Assembly (NCBI GenBank): GCA_039029315.1 | Contig: JBCCGK010000217.1 | Span: 1 to 5,682, forward strand | Origin: JBCCCJ01 sp039029315 | GTDB taxonomy: Bacteria > Bacteroidota > Bacteroidia > J057 | Reading direction: 5' to 3' | Length of the DNA: 5,682 nt | Part shown: piece by piece, positions 1-5,682 of the stretch | How positions within the stretch are numbered: position 1 is the first letter of the stretch | How the letters are laid out: the number at the start of each line of letters is the position of its first letter | Made by a program: the position numbers and the translations under genes | The notes under the pieces: model-generated | Databases searched by the model: none | What the model was told of the DNA's origin: nothing | What the model saw: the letters and a program-made list of their open reading frames with translations, nothing else

Positions 1-138
1 AACGTGCGGTGTTTTATTTCTCTAAAGAGGATACAGCAGCCGACTTCAAAGACGTTGTTCTTGCCGATCTCCATGACCGGCTGGCTTTGCGCTTGTGCAC
101 CTGGCCCTTGAGCTTGTCCTCCAGCTACAGGTTGAACT
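1..138. other. Non-element GC-rich flank beyond the truncation
   Basis: Bases 41-130 are about 57% G+C by hand count, clearly above the AT-rich element beside them. In the polyprotein frame the segment encodes an unrelated tail, then TGA at 46-48. On the minus strand the other two frames read like fragments of coding sequence: LEDKLKGQVHKRKA in one, PVMEIGKNNVFEVG in another. On the plus strand one frame is open from base 3 to a TGA near 165. I recognise no protein in any of them. It may be a piece of a host gene, a decayed coding segment or an assembly join. Confidence 0.45.
13..18 (-). promoter_or_regulatory. Candidate polyadenylation signal AATAAA
   Basis: AATAAA on the minus strand lies about 28 bases after the TGA that ends the chimeric polyprotein frame. 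Position and orientation would suit 3' processing of a transcript running through the element. It lies in the non-element flank, so if real it belongs to the flanking locus. The hexamer also arises by chance in AT-rich DNA. Confidence 0.3.
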
Positions 139-3100
139 CTGGCATGATTTGCGTATCATCTTGACTAAAGCACGACCTTCAATTATGTATGCTTCCTTAA
201 GAACAAATCGTAATGTTGACTCAACACCAGAGTGCTTTGCTGTATGATGATACCAATGCACTTCATTCACCAAAGCTACTGCAACTGGAGACGACTTGTC
301 AACTACTGGAACGCAGAACGTCGTGGAAGAGAGATCCTTCATTACATTGTTGTATCGCCCAACAATTGTGATGTCATCTGTGTTGAGAATCCGTCCAGTG
401 TAGAAGAGTATTCCATTCTTCTCAGTGGTAATATCTCGATACTTCTTTGATGGAACAAATTTCTTGATTTCTTGACTTGACTTCATGAAGAAATAATTCT
501 TTGAATGTTGAATTTCTGTTTCTGTGAGAGAGATGGATGATTCTGATTGTTCAACATCAGTTGAATTCTTCGAAGGATTCTTGATTCTTTGCATCAATGT
601 TTGGCAGAATTTGATGACAAATCCTATTATACGAATGACTTTTTGAAAACGATACTTCACTGGAGAGATGAGATAATTGCTGAATTTTAGACGTTCGAAC
701 ACATCATCCATGATTCTGGATATTCCTTGTTGTGATGAGTGGACTTCTGAATGGTAGATTTCTCGTGATGCTTGAATTTCTTCAGATTTGGTCATTTTGA
801 TTTCAGAAATGTTGAAGATTGGCATTTCCGAAATGTTGAGTTTCATCCATGGATCACCGTTGAACCAACGTGAATTACAATCTACATCAGCAAGTGTTGA
901 TCCTCTTCGTGTACCAATGTCTGCAATCATGTGCTCACTCTTGACATAACACCATTGATCTGATTCTGTAAAACGCAAACTTTCTATGACACGGCTGCGA
1001 ACCCATTGTTTTAGTGTCTTCTTATCATTGCTCAACCAATGAAGTACAATTTGGCTGTCACTAAATTTAATTGCTGATTGATGCCATTGTTGATATGATT
1101 TACGAACAACTTCCCCAGTGTGGGCGTTGAGAAGAGCAGCATACAACTCTGCACGAGGTTGTGACATACCATCAGGGACAATTCTTGATCGTGATAAAAT
1201 CAGTTGTGATGAGTAGCCTCCTGAACGACATTTGAATCTTGCATATATGGCAACACAGACGAGTAAATGACTTGCATCAGCAAAATCAAGAGTTTCAAGC
1301 TCCAAGTTGACGGCATCAGATGGAACGATTGTTCGTCGATACTTGAGTTGATTGATTTCCTGCATCATCTCAAAGTTGTTGATCCAAATTTCTCGCAGAT
1401 GATCAGGAATGACATCATCCCAATCCAGATTTCGAAGCACAAGCTCGTGAAGATCGATTTTGAAGCAAGCTGTGATTGGAGTAACTCGTCCCAAAAGATC
1501 AAAGACTTCTCCAACTTTCGATACACAATGCCGTCTTGTGAGTTTTTCTGGGATGATATTGATCGATGATGTTGATTTCTTTCCTCTTATCTTACGACCA
1601 AAGTTGAGTTCGGAGATGTTCAATGAGATGACATCTGACTTTGGAAACCACTTCATTCCTGCCACAATCACGCTTTCTTTGTCTTCACTCATTGTTTCAG
1701 GTGGGTCTTCTCCTGAGATGACAATGCCTTTTAATTGAAAACCACCTTTGTTGACGACGTGTTCAAGCTCTTGTGCACGTTGATGGGCAAGTTTGATTGA
1801 TTCAGCACCACTGACACAATCATCTACGTATATATCATTCAGAATGATTTTGGATGCTTCTGGCATTAAGTCACTTGACAGTCTGGCAACTTCTCGGAGT
1901 GCATGTTCTGCTTGATTTCCAGATGACCGAACACCATATATCAATGTCTTTATTACTTTTTCCTCTGGGATTTCATCTGGCTTGAGGTCTTTGTGCCAAA
2001 TGTAGCGCTGATAACACCAATGATCTTCAGATAACTTGACAGTATTGTACATTTTGCTAATGTCGGTTGTAAATGCAGCTTGGTGTATCATCCAACGAAT
2101 GGCAATTTCTTGCAGACGATTGAGATTGTTGCGTCCTTTGGCTAGGGTGTCATTCAAACTAAATCCAGTTGGTGTTGGAGATGAACCATCAAATACTATT
2201 CTGCAGGGTGTGCTGACTGAACCAGGCTTCCACACAACTCGCCAAGGAATGAAATGCCTGATTTGCGTTTGAAGCTTCTGTTGAACACGAGTTGGAAGAT
2301 TGCGAACATAGTCGACGAATCCAAGATTCTGCAATTTATTCTCAGATTTCATCACATCTTCTTTGTCTTTGATGTTTTCGACTTTGTTGAGCTTTCGAAT
2401 CTGTTGTTGGTAGACTTTCATGGCTTTATCTTTGTTCGGAGCAAGTTTGATTTGAGGGTTGTGGATGAATGGCAACAAAGCTGTGATTTCACTTGCATCT
2501 TTGTTGATTTGGATGGAGTTGTTGATGAGATTTTGTTCAACCTCCTCTTTGATGCTGATATTTTCAATTGCACCGTGACTCTTGCATGCTTTGCAGTTTC
2601 GACAGTCGACACATCTGTAAAGAATTTCACTTCCGGTTCTTTCAGCAATATCGAAGCGGTCTTTGTTGCGATTATGGTGTGATGATGTGGTGATTCCGTG
2701 AAGAATTCCTTTGTCTGTACATATGTCGAACTTTTCATTCTTGTAGCCGATGATTGAGAGAGATGCATAACTCATCAGAGGTATTTCATGTTGGCTGAAG
2801 TTTGAGCTGTAGAACTTCTTATGAATTTCATCGAAGGATTTGTGTGGACCACCAATTATACCTCGCCCACTGACACCATTCAAAGAAGATTCGTAAATTG
2901 ACAAGCCGGATGAAGTCTGGAAAACAAGTTTTGGATGAAATCGTAGATATTTGATGCCAATCATGATGTCAACGTCACCTCCGATCGACTTTGGAAGTGA
3001 AGGAAGTTTAGAAGCATCACCACCAGTTTTTGCGTAGGCTTTGTGAAGATCTGATGATGCAGATGTCAAAGGATACATTGGAAAAGTTTGTGTTATTTGA

Positions 3101-5259
3101 TCAAGACAAATTCCCAACATTGGAATCATCTGGCCATCATGAAGTGGGATGTTGACAGAGTAGATGCCGTGATTTGATTGCGTTGAAGTTCCACCAACAC
3201 CACCAATGTCGACACATCCATCAAAGATTTTGACAGCATGTGATCCCAATTTTTCAATAGCATCTTTGCGTACCACAAAATCACTGCACCCATTATCGAA
3301 GAACACAGTGAACAATTTATTGTTGATTGACACTTGTTGAAGCAGGTAGATGCCTGTATTTGAATTGCTGAGATGACAATCTGCATGAAAAGAAACTTGT
3401 ATCTCCTTCGCAAATGTAGGAAGCAAATGGTTCTTGGTGATGTAACGATTCTTGAATGTTTCAAGTAGCTTTTGGTTTTCTTCAGAGTCTTTATGCTCTT
3501 CGCAAACTAACACATGTTTCTTGACTTGCCAGGTTTGATGGATTGGATGCTGGCATACAAAATCATGTTGACATTTTCCGTCGCGATGTTTGCCTTCGGA
3601 TGACTTGGCACCTGGGAATAAACATTGGAAACAGAGTCCTTTTCGTTTGAGAATTGACAATCGTTCTCGTGGAGTTTTGTCGACAAATTGCTTACAGGAG
3701 AAGTACTGCGTGACCATCTTGCCAAATGGACCTCTTGTTTGAACATGTTCGAAGGAGCATTTATCATCGCAAAAGTAGCAGTTTGGTTGGGAATCTTGAG
3801 ATGATGATGATGAATGATGACTACCGAACCTTGATTTCAATGGTTTTGACTTCGCATCTTTTCTGTCGTTTGAGGTATCGGTGTAGTTGACTGGTTTGAG
3901 GAGGACCTTTTGCTGAAGAAGTTTGACGTCCTTCTCCAAGAAGCAAATCAGCTTGGGCCACTTCTCCTTCTCGTCATTGATGTCTTCATCACAAACTGTT
4001 GTAAGCCACTTGTCAAGTCGTGTGTCTCCCATCAGAGCATAAACATGATCAAGGGTATCACCATAGTAGAGTTGATTCTCGATATTATGTTGCTTGGCTA
4101 GAGAAATAAGATCTCTAAGAGTGTTGATAAGTCCTGTAATGATTCGGAGAACTTTGGTAGGATCTTCCTTTCCTTTGATTGGCTCTAGCTTCTTGATTTC
4201 TGAAAACTTCCTTGAGATGAGGATTTTGGAGTTTCCGTAAGCTTGGATCAGTCGATCCCATATAACGTTGATATCTGTCAAACCTTTAACAAGTGACAGG
4301 GCAGGATCACCAAGATAATTGTTGATGAGCAGATCAGGAAGTAGTTTCTTCGGAGTGTTTCGTGAGTGTAGCTTCTCGAAATTGGATCTGAAGGTATATA
4401 CATCAGTTGTTGATTCATATCCGGTGAATTTCTTTAGGTTGATGTTCAAATTTGCCTCCTTGAATGATTTGAATTTGTCTATTTCTCTGGAAGCAAAAAG
4501 GTCATTGAGTGAGTCAAGAAAATCACCTCTGGTACGGTTGAGTTTCATGTATCTTTCTCCAATATCTGATATCAAAGAAGAAAGTTTTTCATTTGATGAC
4601 GAACTCTTGAGAAGCTCATGATAATTGGCAGCAATTGATCGAAACGTTTTATCATGATCAGGTAGTTGCGATTTGAGAAGAAGCAGTTGTTCGTTGCTAA
4701 AGTCATTGAGGTTTGATGTATAGATACTTTCCATACGAACGAGTTGAATGTTTGTATCATCAGCGATGAACATTTGAGACTTGAGTTGCATCTGTGCTTT
4801 GTCGTTTGAAACTTGAACGTTTCGCAATTGTTGTTTTGATTTGTAATCTTTGTAAGTTTTGACGAAATCTTTGACTTGTGCAATTACTTCTGCATAACTG
4901 TTTTCATGTACTGTATGGAGGTTTGGGTCAATTGCTTTCAGTTGTAGCATTTGATGACGAAGAGTTCCTCGAAGCGTTGTCAGTGTTTGTATGATTTCAT
5001 TGTTATCAGCTTCAGTACTGTTGTAGATTTCATGTTCGTCCATCAAATCTTTGAGCTCCTCGATACCAGCGAGAACATTAGTAATGATAGCAGTTGCATT
5101 TGCTTGTTGAAAAACTTGTCGAGTGGAAGCATCAGCATCTTCCATGATAGTTTGATAGTGTGATTGTAGTTGATAACTTGAATCGGTTTCGACAATACGT
5201 CCAGTTTGATTGAGAATTGAATAGTTGATACGTGGGCCACGCCTACTTCGTGTAGTCAT
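46..5259 (-). CDS. BEL/Pao gag-pol polyprotein with truncated integrase and foreign C-terminal tail
   Basis: This 1737-residue polyprotein would form the capsid and carry out reverse transcription of the element. Domains in order, by residue: helical N-terminus 1-260; DUF1759-type gag 265-440; Cys/His-rich module 494-589; aspartic protease 640-805 with D655-N656-G657; CX2CX2CX2C cluster 883-892; reverse transcriptase 1000-1180 with D1066 and YVDD 1144-1147; connection region, in the stretch databases label Peptidase_A17, about 1200-1300; RNase H 1322-1455; integrase zinc-binding start about 1655-1707. The start is well supported: an in-frame TAA lies at 5287-5289 with no ATG between, although the context (CGG before ATG) is weak. 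Residues 1708-1737 do not resemble integrase and end at a TGA in GC-rich sequence, so the C-terminus is an artefact of truncation. The full protein should continue into a catalytic core. No internal stop or frameshift is present. Confidence 0.93.
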   Translation of the reverse strand: MTTRSRRGPRINYSILNQTGRIVETDSSYQLQSHYQTIMEDADASTRQVFQQANATAIITNVLAGIEELKDLMDEHEIYNSTEADNNEIIQTLTTLRGTLRHQMLQLKAIDPNLHTVHENSYAEVIAQVKDFVKTYKDYKSKQQLRNVQVSNDKAQMQLKSQMFIADDTNIQLVRMESIYTSNLNDFSNEQLLLLKSQLPDHDKTFRSIAANYHELLKSSSSNEKLSSLISDIGERYMKLNRTRGDFLDSLNDLFASREIDKFKSFKEANLNINLKKFTGYESTTDVYTFRSNFEKLHSRNTPKKLLPDLLINNYLGDPALSLVKGLTDINVIWDRLIQAYGNSKILISRKFSEIKKLEPIKGKEDPTKVLRIITGLINTLRDLISLAKQHNIENQLYYGDTLDHVYALMGDTRLDKWLTTVCDEDINDEKEKWPKLICFLEKDVKLLQQKVLLKPVNYTDTSNDRKDAKSKPLKSRFGSHHSSSSSQDSQPNCYFCDDKCSFEHVQTRGPFGKMVTQYFSCKQFVDKTPRERLSILKRKGLCFQCLFPGAKSSEGKHRDGKCQHDFVCQHPIHQTWQVKKHVLVCEEHKDSEENQKLLETFKNRYITKNHLLPTFAKEIQVSFHADCHLSNSNTGIYLLQQVSINNKLFTVFFDNGCSDFVVRKDAIEKLGSHAVKIFDGCVDIGGVGGTSTQSNHGIYSVNIPLHDGQMIPMLGICLDQITQTFPMYPLTSASSDLHKAYAKTGGDASKLPSLPKSIGGDVDIMIGIKYLRFHPKLVFQTSSGLSIYESSLNGVSGRGIIGGPHKSFDEIHKKFYSSNFSQHEIPLMSYASLSIIGYKNEKFDICTDKGILHGITTSSHHNRNKDRFDIAERTGSEILYRCVDCRNCKACKSHGAIENISIKEEVEQNLINNSIQINKDASEITALLPFIHNPQIKLAPNKDKAMKVYQQQIRKLNKVENIKDKEDVMKSENKLQNLGFVDYVRNLPTRVQQKLQTQIRHFIPWRVVWKPGSVSTPCRIVFDGSSPTPTGFSLNDTLAKGRNNLNRLQEIAIRWMIHQAAFTTDISKMYNTVKLSEDHWCYQRYIWHKDLKPDEIPEEKVIKTLIYGVRSSGNQAEHALREVARLSSDLMPEASKIILNDIYVDDCVSGAESIKLAHQRAQELEHVVNKGGFQLKGIVISGEDPPETMSEDKESVIVAGMKWFPKSDVISLNISELNFGRKIRGKKSTSSINIIPEKLTRRHCVSKVGEVFDLLGRVTPITACFKIDLHELVLRNLDWDDVIPDHLREIWINNFEMMQEINQLKYRRTIVPSDAVNLELETLDFADASHLLVCVAIYARFKCRSGGYSSQLILSRSRIVPDGMSQPRAELYAALLNAHTGEVVRKSYQQWHQSAIKFSDSQIVLHWLSNDKKTLKQWVRSRVIESLRFTESDQWCYVKSEHMIADIGTRRGSTLADVDCNSRWFNGDPWMKLNISEMPIFNISEIKMTKSEEIQASREIYHSEVHSSQQGISRIMDDVFERLKFSNYLISPVKYRFQKVIRIIGFVIKFCQTLMQRIKNPSKNSTDVEQSESSISLTETEIQHSKNYFFMKSSQEIKKFVPSKKYRDITTEKNGILFYTGRILNTDDITIVGRYNNVMKDLSSTTFCVPVVDKSSPVAVALVNEVHWYHHTAKHSGVESTLRFVLKEAYIIEGRALVKMIRKSCQSSTCSWRTSSRARCTSAKPAGHGDRQEQRL
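139..297 (-). other. Integrase N-terminal zinc-binding region, cut off
   Basis: Residues 1655-1707 show VNEVHWYHHTAKHSGVE followed by an alpha-helical LRFVLKEAYIIEGRALV and RKSCQ. This fits the HHCC domain, with H1668 or H1672 and H1676 as histidine ligands and C1706 as the first cysteine. The family continues C-x2-C; here the next residues are Q-S-S, so the last cysteine and the whole DDE catalytic core are missing. The element part ends within one or two codons of residue 1707. Confidence 0.75.
895..1296 (-). other. RNase H domain
   Basis: Residues 1322-1455 carry the four acidic positions in order: D1328 in LDFADAS, E1371 in QPRAELYAALLNAHTGEVV, D1401 in KFSDSQIVLHWLS, and D1447 in SEHMIADIGTRRG. 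The enzyme removes the RNA strand of the RNA/DNA hybrid during element replication. Spacing and wording match BEL/Pao copies, and no damaging change is visible. Confidence 0.85.
1720..2262 (-). other. Reverse transcriptase domain
   Basis: Residues 1000-1180 include PCRIVFDGSS, SLNDTLAKG, FTTDISKMYNTV with first catalytic aspartate D1066, IYGVRSSGNQAEHALRE (the equivalent of the LPQG region), and NDIYVDDCVSG with D1146 and D1147 at bases 1819-1824. FQLKGIVISG follows as the thumb-side motif. All three metal-binding aspartates are present, so the polymerase looks intact. The YVDD form and the SSGNQAE motif fit BEL/Pao rather than Gypsy or Copia. Confidence 0.93.
2845..3342 (-). other. Retroviral-type aspartic protease (DUF1758 region)
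   Basis: Residues 640-805 contain FTVFFDNGCSDFVV, in which D655-N656-G657 (bases 3289-3297) occupies the D[ST]G active-site position. GGVGG at 686-690 is a flap-like glycine stretch, and DIMIGIKYL at 764-772 is the hydrophobic-hydrophobic-G segment near the end of the fold. The enzyme would act as a homodimer to release gag and pol products. Asn in place of Ser/Thr is non-canonical. The catalytic Asp is present, so activity cannot be excluded. Confidence 0.75.
3493..3780 (-). other. Cys/His-rich nucleocapsid-like module
   Basis: Residues 494-589 hold C494-x2-C497, H505, C522, C543-x2-C546, H558, C563, C569, H571, H574, H582, C586 and H589. The phrases GLCFQCLFPGAK, KHRDGKCQHDFVCQHPIH and KKHVLVCEEH are typical of the long zinc-binding stretch between gag and protease in BEL/Pao polyproteins. 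It takes the place of a simple CCHC knuckle and presumably binds element RNA. All expected metal ligands appear intact. Confidence 0.75.
3940..4467 (-). other. DUF1759-type gag (capsid-like) domain
   Basis: Residues 265-440 start with the usual LKKFTGYES entry (family form L-P-x-F-x-G) and continue through FRSNFEKLHSR, LLPDLLINNYLGDPALSLVK and IWDRLIQAYGNS. That order matches the gag domain found ahead of the protease in BEL/Pao elements. The role is structural, as the particle shell. A serine-rich linker (S483-S487) separates it from the next module. Confidence 0.8.
4480..5202 (-). other. Gag N-terminal helical, coiled-coil-prone region
   Basis: Residues 20-260 are rich in Q, E, K, L and I with few prolines or glycines, and include leucine-spaced runs such as IITNVLAGIEELKDLMDEHE and QTLTTLRGTLRHQMLQLKAI. 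This is what is expected of the helical assembly part of a retrotransposon gag. No enzyme motif is seen. The coiled-coil call is a visual judgement, not a computed score. Confidence 0.5.
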
Positions 5260-5302
5260 CCGTTCATGCGCTGTTTGAATGTGGGATTATGATAATGATG
5301 AG

Positions 5303-5342
5303 ACCACGTAGGCGGAAACAATAACCACGTAGGTGAAACAAT
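5303..5342 (-). repeat. Two-copy 21-base tandem repeat just upstream of gag
   Basis: On the plus strand, copies at 5303-5322 and 5324-5342 read ACCACGTAGGCGGAAACAAT and ACCACGTAGGTGAAACAAT, differing by one substitution and a one-base gap. Each contains a near-palindromic ACC-ACGT-GGT core with one extra base. The pair sits 44-83 bases upstream of the gag ATG. It could be a protein-binding or packaging element, or a simple duplication. Confidence 0.75.
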
Positions 5343-5389
5343 AGAGACTGAAGAAGGCAGGTATTTGTAACCTGATACATATGTTCAAA

Positions 5390-5552
5390 CTAAAAATGAA
5401 AAATTGAATCCTAATAAATATCTTGACAATGTGAGTATACAATATAGCTAAGCCTTATGAGAAAAACTTAAACTTAACCTTAAAGTGATGCTCAGAAAAA
5501 ACAAAATGGCAGACATGCTATGCAAAAAACACAAGCACAAAAAGTAACTTAC
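5390..5552 (-). other. Candidate spliceosomal intron in the element leader
   Basis: The donor reads GCTG|GTAAGT, with the intron starting at 5552. The acceptor reads TTTTTCATTTTTAG, ending at 5390 and giving a 163-base intron. A second acceptor, CCTGCCTTCTTCAG, ends at 5348 and would give 205 bases. Both acceptors have good pyrimidine tracts, and the interior is AT- and T-rich on the sense strand. Leader splicing is known in some LTR elements. This is a motif-based prediction without transcript evidence. Confidence 0.4.
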
Positions 5553-5682
5553 CAGCCTGCCAGTATAAAATATTGTGAGTGTGTCTCTGAGATGTGTTGA
5601 ATAAATACTTGAGTGAGTTTCATAAATTGAAATCATCTTTGAGCTCCTTACTCCTTGAGAGCTGGAGTAACAATGAGCAAGT

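Larger units (their letters stand above)
139..5682 (-). mobile_element. BEL/Pao LTR retrotransposon, truncated at its 3' end
   Basis: The stretch is recognised from the order gag, Cys/His module, aspartic protease, reverse transcriptase, RNase H, integrase in a single frame with no gag-pol frameshift, and from lineage-specific wording around YVDD, LTRRHCVSKVGEVFDLLGRVT and EVHWYHHTAKHSGVE. The right border is uncertain: the leader runs to the window edge and only a weak LTR-like terminus is seen at 5664-5672. The left border is near base 138, where integrase homology ends in mid-domain. No second LTR copy lies in the window, so target-site duplications cannot be read. The open frame over more than 5 kb argues for a fairly young insertion, or for sequence close to an active copy. 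Family placement is from recognition of the sequence, not from a search. Confidence 0.93.
5260..5682 (-). other. 5' leader, possibly including the inner part of a 5' LTR
   Basis: This 423-base stretch ahead of gag is AT-rich and holds no homology I recognise. In minus-strand order it contains a GGAGTAACA/TGTTACTCC-like terminus (5664-5672), TTATACTGGCAGG followed at once by a GTAAGT splice donor (5547-5552), pyrimidine-rich acceptors ending at 5390 and 5348, a tandem repeat (5303-5342), and an in-frame stop 27 bases before the gag ATG. TGGCAGGCTGG at 5552-5562 has the TGG start expected of a tRNA primer-binding site, but I cannot match it to a tRNA. LTR boundaries are not resolved. Confidence 0.4.

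Noticed and set aside
580..650. Hydrophobic stretch around residues 1540-1556 as a membrane segment or envelope remnant
   Set aside because: It is short, interrupted by Arg, Lys and Gln, and lies in the conserved RNase H-integrase linker of this family.
2254..2682. Plus-strand open frame of 142 codons, with several shorter ones at 232-450, 1267-1569, 1460-1738, 2036-2272, 3910-4101, 4319-4621 and 4951-5163
   Set aside because: They lie antisense to the recognised polyprotein, share no motifs with known proteins and are expected as shadows of a long coding frame.
3800..3820. GAT-rich trinucleotide run
   Set aside because: It simply encodes the His/Ser tract of the gag linker (H481 to S487) and is too short to be a distinct repeat locus.
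2418..5240. Minus-strand frames of 65-116 codons inside the polyprotein at 2418-2768, 3126-3464, 3507-3767, 4572-4883 and 5043-5240
   Set aside because: They overlap the polyprotein in another frame, and their translations have the composition of out-of-frame reads without recognisable domains.
5564..5571. TATAAAAT on the plus strand, like a TATA box
   Set aside because: It points right toward the window edge, away from the element, and no gene is visible there. AT-rich DNA produces it by chance, and on the minus strand it forms part of the sequence before the splice donor.
5410..5606. AATAAA hexamers on the plus strand in the leader
   Set aside because: They are on the strand opposite to the element and have no upstream plus-strand gene to terminate.

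Overview
The window is eukaryotic, and almost all of it is one LTR retrotransposon of the BEL/Pao superfamily, read on the minus strand. A single uninterrupted frame of 1737 codons carries gag, protease, reverse transcriptase, RNase H and the start of integrase fused in one polyprotein, which is the BEL/Pao arrangement. The wording of the domains resembles BEL/Pao copies I know from aquatic invertebrates such as cnidarians, molluscs and amphioxus. The DNA is AT-rich, the genetic code is standard, and no bacterial-style gene packing is present. I cannot name the species.

Layout in element (minus-strand) order. Bases 5682 to 5260 are a non-coding leader and possibly the inner part of a 5' LTR. 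They hold a convincing splice donor, two candidate acceptors, a near-perfect 21-base tandem repeat and a tiny upstream reading frame overlapping the polyprotein start. Bases 5259 to about 139 encode the polyprotein: a helical N-terminus, a DUF1759-type gag domain, a Cys/His-rich nucleic-acid-binding module, an aspartic protease with DNG at the catalytic position, a short CX2CX2CX2C cluster, reverse transcriptase with YVDD, RNase H with all four acidic residues, and the N-terminal zinc-binding part of integrase.

The element then stops abruptly. Homology is lost just after the first cysteine of the integrase CxxC pair, near base 138. The last 30 codons are unrelated and lie in DNA that is clearly richer in G and C. 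The integrase catalytic core and the 3' LTR are absent. This is either a 3'-truncated copy joined to host sequence or a rearrangement or assembly join. A polyadenylation signal follows the accidental stop codon at a normal distance, so the truncated frame could in principle end a transcript.

Function: the protein would package and reverse-transcribe element RNA, but this copy could not integrate by its own enzyme. I see no separate host gene, RNA gene, CRISPR array or defence system.
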